From a virus: a DNA stretch of 56,029 bases. This document shows positions 31,014-38,840 of the stretch, piece after piece; position 1 is the stretch's first letter, and each line of letters begins with the position of its first letter. The notes beneath the pieces are model-generated. The model was not told the origin of the DNA and did no database searches. It worked only from the letters and a program-made list of their open reading frames with translations. The stretch is from the IMG/VR virus record IMGVR_UViG_3300050821_001245, positions 1 to 56,029 of that record, one strand, 5' to 3'. A program made the translations under genes and the position numbers.

Positions 31014-31985
31014 TCATATAAACTCCTGAAGCTCAGCCGCAAACCGGGTCGCCAGGTTATAATCCACGGCTTTGAACCCACCGATTTCTTTCACGGCTTC
31101 TGGATTCGTCTTTTCAACGTCTTGGGCCATGAGTCCAATCCTCCATATCGGATCGCCAATATACCGATATTTGTAAATGTCTTGTCCGTCGTATAGCTCC
31201 CCAACTTTCTCAGCGTCCTCTTTAAGTCTCTTGTCCGAGAACATTCCAAACAACGCTCCAGCACCGGAACTAAGTGCAGAACCAGCCGCTCCAAGAGCGT
31301 TGCCGCCAAGTGTGCCACCACCCGCAGTTTTCAACCCGCCAATGCCACCGAGGGCGTTCCAGAAGTTTCCGCTTGCGTTGTTGTTGGCAAGAGTAGCATT
31401 AGCGTTTGCGTTTCCCGCTCCTGTAAATGTATTCCAGTCAAGACCGGCAAGGCTGCTACCAAGGCCAGTATCAATATTGGCCTGTCCCTGTCCTAGTCCG
31501 GTATAGATGTTTCCGATACCAGCCGCAGTCGTGTTGGATTGCCCAAGGAACGGCTGAAGCTGACCAACATAGTTGTTATAGGTCTGGTCGGCCAAACCCT
31601 GATTGAACTTCGACAGGTCCACCAATTGATTTCCGGAAGCGTTCTTTCCACTCGCAGCTTCAGCCGCATTGATGGCGTCGTTTCCTGCGCCCTGCGCCAA
31701 CTGGTATCCCGGCGTGCTTCGCAATGTACTGAGTGCGCCCGCGCTTCCACCCGGACCAAATCCAAGGACGTTTTCTAGTTGCTGGACGCCAGCATTGGAA
31801 ACATCCCTGTTTTGCAAGTACGGTTGAAGTGCCGCCGTGTAATTCGTCGTAAGAGCATTTCCGGCGTTTGTGGCTCCCGTATTCAGGTCACCGCGCGCCC
31901 ATATGTTGCCCTGCTGCAAGCCCTGTATTTGCTGTTGTGCTGCATCGTTTGCATTCTTGTTCGTGAAGGCATCAAAGATTGACAT
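31014..31985 (-). CDS. Internal virion protein with peptidase-S74-type chaperone domain
   Basis: About 323 aa from ATG 31985 (TGATG overlap with upstream stop). N-terminal 240 residues are Asn/Gly/Ala/Gln-rich and helical, like P22 gp7-type ejection proteins. The last 75 residues (FSDKRLKEDAEKVG, WRIGLMAQDVEK, AVDYNLATRFA) match the intramolecular chaperone domain of peptidase family S74, normally found on phage fibres, which folds a trimer and then cleaves itself off. Its occurrence on an ejection-type protein here is notable. Confidence 0.7.
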   Translation of the reverse strand: MSIFDAFTNKNANDAAQQQIQGLQQGNIWARGDLNTGATNAGNALTTNYTAALQPYLQNRDVSNAGVQQLENVLGFGPGGSAGALSTLRSTPGYQLAQGAGNDAINAAEAASGKNASGNQLVDLSKFNQGLADQTYNNYVGQLQPFLGQSNTTAAGIGNIYTGLGQGQANIDTGLGSSLAGLDWNTFTGAGNANANATLANNNASGNFWNALGGIGGLKTAGGGTLGGNALGAAGSALSSGAGALFGMFSDKRLKEDAEKVGELYDGQDIYKYRYIGDPIWRIGLMAQDVEKTNPEAVKEIGGFKAVDYNLATRFAAELQEFI

Positions 31986-32215
31986 CACGTCACCCTTATT
32001 TGTAACACGGAACCGTTTCGGTATGCGGAGCCAACAGCAACGCCAGCCGCAGCCGCCGCACCATCATTTGCTGCATTAACCAACTGATTTAGACTTCCAC
32101 CGAACAAAGCCAACGCATCCAACTGTGCCATGTACTGTGCAAACAGGATCGTTGGCCTTCCCTGTTTATCAACAAGAGGAAACGAAGGATTGAACTTGGT
32201 TTTCGTCAGAGCCAT
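31985..32215 (-). CDS. Small virion-associated protein
   Basis: 76 aa. NPSFPLVDKQGRPTILFAQYM then an Ala/Asn-rich helix ending in a beta tail (SVLQIRVT). The ending and length resemble the small tail accessory protein next to P22-like gp10. Overlaps its upstream neighbour by one base and the ejection gene by one base. Function unassigned. Confidence 0.6.
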   Translation of the reverse strand: MALTKTKFNPSFPLVDKQGRPTILFAQYMAQLDALALFGGSLNQLVNAANDGAAAAAGVAVGSAYRNGSVLQIRVT

Positions 32216-33927
32216 TACGCGCCAACCTCACGCGGGTCGCTCGATTGCGTGCCACCAAGAAATCCGACATAGACCGGATCGGTTACGTCAAGACGCCAAC
32301 GATCACCAATCGGCCCCGACAATCCCATGTGTTTGACTGACGCTCTTGCCCGTTTGATATTCTTTTGCGTTCCGAGCTGGCGCAGCAATGGATTGCCATA
32401 ACTATCTCCACCATCCTTGGAAATCGAAATAGCGACTTGAGGATTGATCGCTTCCGGTGGAGAGGTGATGTCGATGACAGTTCCGCCCGACACATAGGCA
32501 TGAACTAATGCCGTTCCGGTCAATTCAACATGCGTCGCATCTACAACTACCAACGGAAACGTTCCATTTGCTTCCGTGGTCCCCACAATTCCAGATATGG
32601 TTCCGAAGTCTCCAGCCCTGACTTGAGAAGTCTTGTCCACTGTCAGTCTGACCACGCCGCCAGTTCCCAGAGAAGCTCCCGTTACATTCATCAGGAAATT
32701 GCCAACCGCTATTCCAACTCCCATGTCGAAATTGAAATCTGCCCTAGCAATGCGAAGTTGCTGAGGGAATGCCGCGACCGGGCCGGATTCCATCCTCCAC
32801 AATTGCGGCGCTCCGTTTTCGGAGAAGTTGGTTTCATCATGGAATAGCAGGTTGCCGCTCTGAGTATCTCCAATGAGCCATTTGTTGAATGCCGGATGAC
32901 CTAGCATGGCTCGCCATCGAACATAGACACCACCAACCAAAGATGACCTCTCATTCCACTTCTGCGTTCCAAGATTGAATTCCCATGACCAGGTATTCGA
33001 TGACAGGTGCCAGAATTTCTTACCGCCCGCCGTGTAGCATCCCGCAACAAGCGGATTTCCTGCATTGGATTCAATTTGAATAAGTTTATCAAGATCAGGT
33101 GGTGACACCTTGACCGGAGCAAGAGAGCCAGCCGTTAGCCAGTAAACACCTGAATCCTGTGCTGCCCATAACAGTTCCGAAAATCCTGTTTCAAACCCTG
33201 CGATTGCCGATGGCTGGATCAGACCATATTCCAGAACGGTCAAACGATTGTAAGGGAATGACGGTGCAGGTGTTGCAGCGTCCTGCCAGACTTCGCATGA
33301 TCCTGTTGTGAACAGCAGCAGCAATCCAGAGAACGCAATCCCTCTAAGCAACATCACATCCGACTTGGATTGAACTGTAATGAACGTCAGAGAGTTCAAC
33401 ACGAGAGAATTTAACGCCGTTGCAAAAACCCGTCCATCTCCGATCGTGAAGAAGAAATATCCATCTTGGAAACAAACCGAATTCGGTTGAGGTAGATTGC
33501 CGCCTCCAGTGTAGAGTGCCGGTGCGCCTCCAGTAGATAACTGATACGATCCGTTATCGACATCAACGGCAACAACATCAGGCAATGCTGCTTGATTACG
33601 AGCTATTGAAACTGGCTTGGTTCCTGGAAATGCTCCAAGCGACGTTGTAACTCCGTTTGCATCAACCGTCGTGACGTTGTTGTTGAAGACCTCATATGAT
33701 TTGTTGACGACGATCAATCCGCCGCGATACCCGTTCTGTGCTGTAATTCCGAACTGGGACAGACCGGACGATCTTCGCCAGACTTGCAGAGACGGTCCTG
33801 TTGTTCGAGCACCTTCGCCTAACGGTTCTGCATAGCAATTGACGAGCCTACCCGCGCCTTCCTGTGAATTACGTCCCGGAAACGAAGACAACGGAAACGG
33901 AATCGCGACTGGCTTTCCCGTAGCCAT
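32215..33927 (-). CDS. P22 gp10-like tail hub / packaged DNA stabilisation protein
   Basis: 570 aa. The N-terminus MATGKPVAIPFPLSSFPGRN, then GAGRLVNCYAEPLGEGARTTG, is characteristic of the phage-stabilisation family (P22 p10), which seals the portal channel after packaging and forms the tail hub. The middle carries FVGGVYVRWRAMLGHPAFNKWLIGDTQ-type beta-propeller-like strands (here abbreviated to the WRAMLGHPAFNKWLIGD core). Located directly after the gp4-like gene, as in P22. Confidence 0.8.
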   Translation of the reverse strand: MATGKPVAIPFPLSSFPGRNSQEGAGRLVNCYAEPLGEGARTTGPSLQVWRRSSGLSQFGITAQNGYRGGLIVVNKSYEVFNNNVTTVDANGVTTSLGAFPGTKPVSIARNQAALPDVVAVDVDNGSYQLSTGGAPALYTGGGNLPQPNSVCFQDGYFFFTIGDGRVFATALNSLVLNSLTFITVQSKSDVMLLRGIAFSGLLLLFTTGSCEVWQDAATPAPSFPYNRLTVLEYGLIQPSAIAGFETGFSELLWAAQDSGVYWLTAGSLAPVKVSPPDLDKLIQIESNAGNPLVAGCYTAGGKKFWHLSSNTWSWEFNLGTQKWNERSSLVGGVYVRWRAMLGHPAFNKWLIGDTQSGNLLFHDETNFSENGAPQLWRMESGPVAAFPQQLRIARADFNFDMGVGIAVGNFLMNVTGASLGTGGVVRLTVDKTSQVRAGDFGTISGIVGTTEANGTFPLVVVDATHVELTGTALVHAYVSGGTVIDITSPPEAINPQVAISISKDGGDSYGNPLLRQLGTQKNIKRARASVKHMGLSGPIGDRWRLDVTDPVYVGFLGGTQSSDPREVGA

Positions 33928-34323
33928 TTAGAAAAACTCGCCTCTGAAGCGTTCGTAAGTGGGCTTGCCTCGCGTCATGATTTTCAAGGACTTCGCAGCC
34001 GTGCCCGCTCCGACTTCAACATTGCCAACCCCACCAAGACCTTTATTGACCAGAACTGTGTAATGGTCGGGGTTTGATCCAAACTTGGTTGCACATTCGC
34101 CAGCTACAATGTCAGCCAAATCAGAGAACCAAGAACCCGGAATATTGTCCGGGTCAGATACATAGACGATTTCCAGACCGGCAAGCTTGCGAAAGATGCT
34201 ATCCAGCTTTTCCTGAACGAAGTTGAAATCCTCCGGGTCTACAGGCTGACCTGAAGCGACCACGCCAAGATTGGCGAGTGATTCGTTAATCAGGTCTATT
34301 GAGGTTCGGAACGGTGTAGCCAT
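33928..34323 (-). CDS. P22 gp4-like tail accessory protein
   Basis: 131 aa. Helical, with LINESLANLGVVASGQ and the acidic DPEDFNFVQEKLDSIF segment, then ECATKFG, followed by a C-terminal basic tail (GKPTYERFRGEFF). This agrees with P22 gp4, the portal-bound adaptor that also possesses muramidase-like activity in P22; catalytic residues cannot be confirmed here. It lies one base from the gp10-like gene. Confidence 0.75.
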   Translation of the reverse strand: MATPFRTSIDLINESLANLGVVASGQPVDPEDFNFVQEKLDSIFRKLAGLEIVYVSDPDNIPGSWFSDLADIVAGECATKFGSNPDHYTVLVNKGLGGVGNVEVGAGTAAKSLKIMTRGKPTYERFRGEFF

Positions 34324-34327
34324 CTAA

Positions 34328-34810
34328 TCAACCCGGCATTGACGACTTGCGCAGTTCGGCGCGCTTGGGCTGATAAAGCGAATTCATGAAGTCGATGTCA
34401 TCGGAGCCAACCTCGCATTGCTCACGAAGGACTTCTTCCGCTATCCATCGTTGGTCCAGAGCTTCAGCGGATTTCATGGTCTTGAGCCATGCCGCAAACC
34501 AAACGCGATATTGTTCCGAGTTCTTCGGCAACGGGGTTTCCTCGCGCGTTGCTACAGAATCGGAGTTTGGATTGAAATCGCCAACCTTGAAAAACTTGTT
34601 TCCCTTGGCCTGTTCGATCAGGTCGGGATTCATCACCGTCTTTGGAACGTTGGCATAGAAATGATGACCTCGCCAGACAACCATTGTCGGGTCTTCCGGA
34701 CCCGGTAGGTAAGTCACCTGTTCCGCTTTTGATGGATCGTTCTTCGGGGGACGACCCGGACCACGCTTGACTGGCGCAGTCTGCTCAACATTCGTATCGG
34801 TGTCTGACAT
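34328..34810 (-). CDS. Hypothetical head-associated protein with AT-hook-like motif
   Basis: 160 aa with CAGGAGAAG upstream. The N-terminus has KRGPGRPPKNDPS, matching an AT-hook (GRPPK) for minor-groove DNA binding. The rest is alpha/beta with FKVGDFNPNSD and a helical C-terminus (YRVWFAAWLKTMKSAEALDQ). In position it corresponds to head-completion proteins between coat and gp4. DNA binding is inferred from the motif. Confidence 0.6.
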   Translation of the reverse strand: MSDTDTNVEQTAPVKRGPGRPPKNDPSKAEQVTYLPGPEDPTMVVWRGHHFYANVPKTVMNPDLIEQAKGNKFFKVGDFNPNSDSVATREETPLPKNSEQYRVWFAAWLKTMKSAEALDQRWIAEEVLREQCEVGSDDIDFMNSLYQPKRAELRKSSMPG

Positions 34811-34830
34811 GACTTCTCCTGTTGACCTAA

Positions 34831-34867
34831 AACAAAAAGTCCCCAGCGCAGACTTGCCACGCCGGGG
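34831..34867 (-). terminator. Rho-independent terminator in the structural module
   Basis: On the minus strand CCCCGGCGTG, a 7-nt loop and TGCGCTGGGG form a stem of about ten pairs including G-T wobbles, followed by ACTTTTTGTTTT. It follows the secreted-protein gene (34879) and precedes the AT-hook protein gene, so it would reduce transcription downstream of the coat protein block. Confidence 0.7.
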
Positions 34868-34878
34868 TTACACTAGTC

Positions 34879-35409
34879 TCAATGGTCGTTATTGGCTTGA
34901 AACTCAATAACGCACGTTGCTTTTCCGGCAGTCGCCGCCGTACCCGTCTGCGTGTACTTCGCATAAAGGGTAACGTCAGCAACGCTAGTCAGCGACTCGC
35001 CAAGAACAGCAGTGTTCGTGATCGAGTAGTAACCAGTCGTTCCCGGAGTGATCGAGTTACCGGCGCCAGAAGCGGCGATAATCTCGTTGGCGTTTGCAGC
35101 CGTCGTTCCGAGCGTGACAACGTTGGTCGAAACCGCATTGAATGCCGTCAGCACATAGCAAGAAACGCTAGAGATGTAGCTGTGCTGCTTCAGCACGCCA
35201 AAGCGAGGCGGCGCGGTTGTCGATCCGATGAACGGATCGTTGAAGTTGATCGTCACGCGATAGTAGATCGTTTGCTGCGTTGATTCCTGACGAGCAACGA
35301 TGATCCTTGTCGGATCGTCGGTAATCGCCAGAGCAGCGCCGATAGTGCCGAGCGTCAGAAACGCTGCAACACCGATATTCAGGAGCTTCTTGTTCATGAT
35401 GTTTCTCAT
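34879..35409 (-). CDS. Exported virion-associated protein
   Basis: 176 aa from ATG 35409; AAGGAG lies 7 bases upstream of this ATG, better than ATG 35415. Residues 1-28 are a Sec signal peptide (LLNIGVAAFLTLGTIGAALA). The mature protein is beta-rich and Thr/Ala-rich with two Cys (SSVSCYVLTAF, KATCVIEF) that may form a disulfide. It lies directly downstream of the coat gene, where decoration proteins normally sit. A decoration-like protein that carries a signal peptide is unexpected. Confidence 0.65.
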   Translation of the reverse strand: MRNIMNKKLLNIGVAAFLTLGTIGAALAITDDPTRIIVARQESTQQTIYYRVTINFNDPFIGSTTAPPRFGVLKQHSYISSVSCYVLTAFNAVSTNVVTLGTTAANANEIIAASGAGNSITPGTTGYYSITNTAVLGESLTSVADVTLYAKYTQTGTAATAGKATCVIEFQANNDH

Positions 35410-35420
35410 TGTCATGCTCC

Positions 35421-36581
35421 TTATGAATCCGCCACGGCGGCAAAGAAGCCAGTGTACACGCCCCAGTCCTTGAAGTTACCGGCAGCGTTTTTCTTGGCAA
35501 CCTTGGCCACACCGTAAGCCATCTTGATACCCGCACCACGGAGGAACTGATAGTCATCCTCCTTGAGGAAGGTAGGCGTCGGCATCTTGCCCCAGCACCA
35601 ACCAACGGCTGACTGACCGCAGAGGAATGCAGGAGCAACCTGAATTCCACCTGTGCCAGCGTTGGTGTAGAACACCGGCAAACGGAGCGACAGTTCGGGA
35701 ATTTCCCGGATGATCACGCCGTTGTAGAGCAGGTCGCCATCCACGAAGATCGGGTTCTTCAGGTAGCCCTGATTTTCCCGAGCGCGTGAGTTCTGGTTAG
35801 CCGTCTTGATGTCGGTGTCGTTCTGTGCATCGCGGAACTGTTCCTGACCCACAAACAACACAAACCATTCCGTGCCATTTTCCTTCAACTTGAAGGGACG
35901 AATACGCGGGTTGGCTTTCTTGGCCGACCGCTTCATGCGGTTGACCAAAGCGCCCGATAACGTCATGGCAGTCGTGATATTCGCCATTGACGACGCGAAG
36001 TTGCCGGCAACGAGGTTAGTGTTGGAAGAACCGATCAGAATGCGATCCGCATTGTCGGTAATCCAGGTATTGCGTTGGGCTGCGGTTGCGGCATCAAACA
36101 GGATACCGTTGACCCGTTGACCATCGGTCGAGCCAAGTCCGGCAGGAGACGATTCAGACGGCACCGCATAAAGCGCGTCGCAGATTTCGTCACGCTGCTT
36201 TTCCTTGCCCCAATCGGTCAGCATGGGCTTTGCTTCGGCCCACAGATCGATCGAGGATTTCTGCTCTTCTGCGTTGTTGATGACAATCGCGTTCCGCGAC
36301 CAGTCGATCCACACACGCATTCCGTAGTTGTCAAGGGCTTCTTCGTTGCCACGGAGCGGGCCGGAGCCGACGCCGTTGGCATTAAGGCGAGCCATCAACG
36401 GAAGGTTGATTTGTTCGCCACCGTTTTTGCCGCCCTTGTCGAGATCGGAAATCACCCGAATAATCGAGTTGATCGCCGTTCCCATGTAAGGCGAGAACAG
36501 GTTCTCGCGGACGTATTCGTGGAAGACTTCCTTCCTGAATACGATCAGTTTGTTGTTACTGGTGACAGTTGTCACTGCCAT
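35421..36581 (-). CDS. Major coat protein, N4 gp56/DUF4043 type
   Basis: 386 aa. The N-terminus MAVTTVTSNNKLIVFRKEV with NLFSPYMGTAINSIIRVISD and the run SRNAIVINNAEEQKSSIDLWAE resemble the N4-gp56/DUF4043 capsid family (HK97 fold). The centre includes RPFKLKENGTEWFVLFVGQE, conserved in this family. N4 gp56 is 401 aa, similar to this length. The scaffold gene lies just upstream, as expected. Confidence 0.8.
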   Translation of the reverse strand: MAVTTVTSNNKLIVFRKEVFHEYVRENLFSPYMGTAINSIIRVISDLDKGGKNGGEQINLPLMARLNANGVGSGPLRGNEEALDNYGMRVWIDWSRNAIVINNAEEQKSSIDLWAEAKPMLTDWGKEKQRDEICDALYAVPSESSPAGLGSTDGQRVNGILFDAATAAQRNTWITDNADRILIGSSNTNLVAGNFASSMANITTAMTLSGALVNRMKRSAKKANPRIRPFKLKENGTEWFVLFVGQEQFRDAQNDTDIKTANQNSRARENQGYLKNPIFVDGDLLYNGVIIREIPELSLRLPVFYTNAGTGGIQVAPAFLCGQSAVGWCWGKMPTPTFLKEDDYQFLRGAGIKMAYGVAKVAKKNAAGNFKDWGVYTGFFAAVADS

Positions 36582-36677
36582 GTGCGTGTTCCTTTGCAGG
36601 CCCGCGCACTGTCAAACCCAAGATTCAGTTCTTAAACGCCGTGACGTGTCACGACGGAACGTCTTGCAGAAGCTTAA

Positions 36678-37751
36678 TCAGCGCCAGGCTGAATTGAAAA
36701 CTGCGCTATCGGAATCGTCGTATTGATGCGGATCAGCATCGGCTCGAAGATTTGAGCCTTGTGCTCCGTTCAACGATTTCGGCAAGCGAACTGCGGTTCT
36801 GGGATTGCCATCATCACCCCGATTGGCTTCCGCGCGAAGATCAGCCAGAAGCTGCTTGCGGAATTCAGGGTCTTTCATCAAGGCTTCGCGGGTTTCGGCT
36901 TGAACCTTTGTGCGGAAAGCTGTCGGATCATCTCCGACTTCCGCCAAGGTCTTGTTGCGTTTGTGCCAGCCCACCAACGCCTCGCCGGGATTTGGCGAAT
37001 TGTAGATGCGCCGCACGGTCATCTGATCGTCGGGATTTCTCGGATCGAGCGTGGAGATTTGCTTAAATGCTTCCTCAAAGTCGCCCTTGTGGAAAGCATG
37101 AGCAATCGCCATTGAAGTCTCCACACGCTGATTTGCAATCTGCTCATCTCGTCTGGATAGCTCGGTCCTGAATCCATTCGTCAGATGGTCAACAAAACCT
37201 TTCGGGTCTTCAAACAGGTCGGGAGCTTCGACTTTGGGTTGGGGTTCTACCGGCTTCGGAGCAACCTGCGGCGCTCGCCGCAAATCGTCTATCTGCCGTA
37301 ACGCCAGATCAAGCTTGCCGGACAACGTTGTAAAGTCGTTGTTCAGCTTTTCGTTTTGGCCTTTGAGTGTGTCACGCTCTGCTTGCGCAACTCGTGCTTT
37401 CTCATTGGCTTCGCGAAGCTTGCCGGACGGCACACGGCCTTCCGGTTGTTCTGGCTTGACCGTCTCGGCTTTGACCGGCTCTTTCGGTTCGGTCTTTGCT
37501 TCTTCGGTCTTTAGAACCTCTTGCTCTTCGTCTTCACCTTCGGATTCTTCCGAGCCTTCGGTTTCATCAACCTCGTCCTCGTCGTTATCGTCGGGTTCGT
37601 GCTGACCTTCCAGGCCCTCGCCCATTTGTTCAATGGTACGATCGCCTGTCTCGTCCTGCACAGTCTCTTCCTGTCCGAACGCTTCGGTAAAGATTTCCTT
37701 TTCAGTAGCCGCGATTGCGGCACCGAGCGCGTCGATTTCCTGCATAGCCAT
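36678..37751 (-). CDS. Scaffolding protein (probable)
   Basis: 357 aa from ATG 37751 with GAGG upstream (GTG 37766 less likely). Strongly acidic N-terminal half (DDNDEDEVDETEGSEESEG), Lys/Glu/Pro-rich linker, coiled coil at about residues 105-160 (REANEKARVAQAERDTLKGQ), and an amphipathic C-terminus. This is the layout of phage scaffolds that bind the inner coat surface. Position between portal-block genes and coat supports it. Confidence 0.75.
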   Translation of the reverse strand: MAMQEIDALGAAIAATEKEIFTEAFGQEETVQDETGDRTIEQMGEGLEGQHEPDDNDEDEVDETEGSEESEGEDEEQEVLKTEEAKTEPKEPVKAETVKPEQPEGRVPSGKLREANEKARVAQAERDTLKGQNEKLNNDFTTLSGKLDLALRQIDDLRRAPQVAPKPVEPQPKVEAPDLFEDPKGFVDHLTNGFRTELSRRDEQIANQRVETSMAIAHAFHKGDFEEAFKQISTLDPRNPDDQMTVRRIYNSPNPGEALVGWHKRNKTLAEVGDDPTAFRTKVQAETREALMKDPEFRKQLLADLRAEANRGDDGNPRTAVRLPKSLNGAQGSNLRADADPHQYDDSDSAVFNSAWR

Positions 37752-37762
37752 GATGGCAAACC

Positions 37763-37876
37763 TCACTTACATTCGCGGTTTCGTTCGCGAGGACGGCAAT
37801 CCACATTCACGCCGGGATTGAAATTAAGCGTTGCGCCGTATGGAGGACGCCTGCCGCGCGCTGTATCGTAGCGCAT
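37763..37876 (-). CDS. Possible 37-residue basic protein
   Basis: ATG 37876 opens a 38-codon frame with TARGRRPPYGATLNFNPG and a basic Cys-containing tail (RPRERNRECK). The stop lies within a few bases of the scaffold start. The ribosome-binding site is poor and nothing supports it beyond composition; reported with low weight. Confidence 0.35.
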   Translation of the reverse strand: MRYDTARGRRPPYGATLNFNPGVNVDCRPRERNRECK

Positions 37877-37890
37877 ACGAAACTGTTAGC

Positions 37891-38211
37891 TTAGCTAAAC
37901 CAGTTGCCAAGCATATTCCTGATTCGGTTGGAGATGGACTGGTTCTCTTGTTTGGCGCGGGCTAAAGCGCCCGCAAATGTGTGCGGAGTAGCCGCAGCGA
38001 TCCATTCCATGTGATTGCGGAAGTTCATGGAGCGACGTGTTGCCCACTTGGGAGAATAGTTCTCTCCAACATAATTGCAATATTGGCGGGCAAGACAAAT
38101 GCGAGCGTTGTGATAGGTGTAAGTCTCTTCTCCACGATGATTCTCAAGCCACGCGATGAAGTGTGGCATTGTCATCGGCTTCAGTTTTTCCCACTGCGGA
38201 TTGTAGAGCAT
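37891..38211 (-). CDS. Paralogous hypothetical protein, copy A
   Basis: 106 aa. Starts MLYNPQWEKLKPMTMPHFIAWLE, nearly identical in pattern to a second copy at 45579. The rest is helical with a Cys (ICLARQYC) and Trp/His pattern (NFRNHMEWIAAATPHTFAGAL). No domain recognised. The two copies flank the block between terminase-side and portal-side genes, indicating an ancestral duplication. Confidence 0.7.
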   Translation of the reverse strand: MLYNPQWEKLKPMTMPHFIAWLENHRGEETYTYHNARICLARQYCNYVGENYSPKWATRRSMNFRNHMEWIAAATPHTFAGALARAKQENQSISNRIRNMLGNWFS

Positions 38212-38226
38212 TGACTGTCTATCCTG

Positions 38227-38538
38227 TTAATGGGTCGGATGTTCTTCGGTCTTGTCTTGCTGCTGTGGGGCATGCGCGTACAGCTCAATCGCCTTGTCGA
38301 TTGCATCGCGCAAGCCCTGTGCGGCTGACGGAGAACATCGCAAGTGAGCGGTGCAAACCATATCGGCTTGCACACTGCCGTCAGGACGCGGCTGCATCAT
38401 ACGGGCTGATAGTTCCAGTTCGATGATACCCTGCAATGCGCCAAACACCGGAATTCCATCGAAATAGACAACCGGCGCTGTCGTGGCGTTCTTCATCATC
38501 GAAGGCGACGCAGGAGCGCGTTTTCCATTGAGCGACAT
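38227..38538 (-). CDS. Hypothetical phage protein
   Basis: 103 aa. Residues 20-80 form a beta-alpha domain (APVVYFDGIPVFGALQGIIE, then MVCTAHLRCSPSAAQGLRDAID) and the tail is Gln/His-rich. I recall this pattern from other phages of this group; it may be a small head or assembly protein. No catalytic motif. Confidence 0.6.
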   Translation of the reverse strand: MSLNGKRAPASPSMMKNATTAPVVYFDGIPVFGALQGIIELELSARMMQPRPDGSVQADMVCTAHLRCSPSAAQGLRDAIDKAIELYAHAPQQQDKTEEHPTH

Positions 38539-38540
38539 GA

Positions 38541-38831
38541 TTACTTCTTTTCTCCGTCTGTCTGTGCGGGCTTCGCGGCTTCCGTTTCCTGCCGTTGCAT
38601 GTCCTGCGCCAAGCTGTTGAGTTCCTTGACCTGCAATTCAAATCCGTGCGCTGTCATCGTATTTGCGTCTGCCGCCGTTCTGACGTTATACCAGAATTGC
38701 GCTGCGAGAAATGCGCGCTTGAGTGTTGCAACCTGTTCTGCCGTGAAGGTGTAAGTCGTATTTGCTGGCGGTTGCTGTGCATAGACTGGTGTGATTGCTA
38801 CCAAAAACAAGGCAATGACGAAACGTTGCAT
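38541..38831 (-). CDS. Small exported helical protein
   Basis: 96 aa with AAGGAGCCTC before ATG. Residues 1-19 are a signal peptide (FVIALFLVAITPVYAQ). The mature part is helical with an Ala/Thr-rich middle and Lys/Glu-rich tail. It sits between portal and hypothetical genes, so its export is unexpected for a head-module gene. No domain recognised. Confidence 0.65.
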   Translation of the reverse strand: MQRFVIALFLVAITPVYAQQPPANTTYTFTAEQVATLKRAFLAAQFWYNVRTAADANTMTAHGFELQVKELNSLAQDMQRQETEAAKPAQTDGEKK

Positions 38832-38840
38832 TGAGGCTCC

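Noticed and set aside
36641-36652. Palindromic GTGAC-GT-GTCAC upstream of the coat gene.
   Set aside because: Short stem without a T run; could be an operator or chance. Not enough evidence to list as a site.
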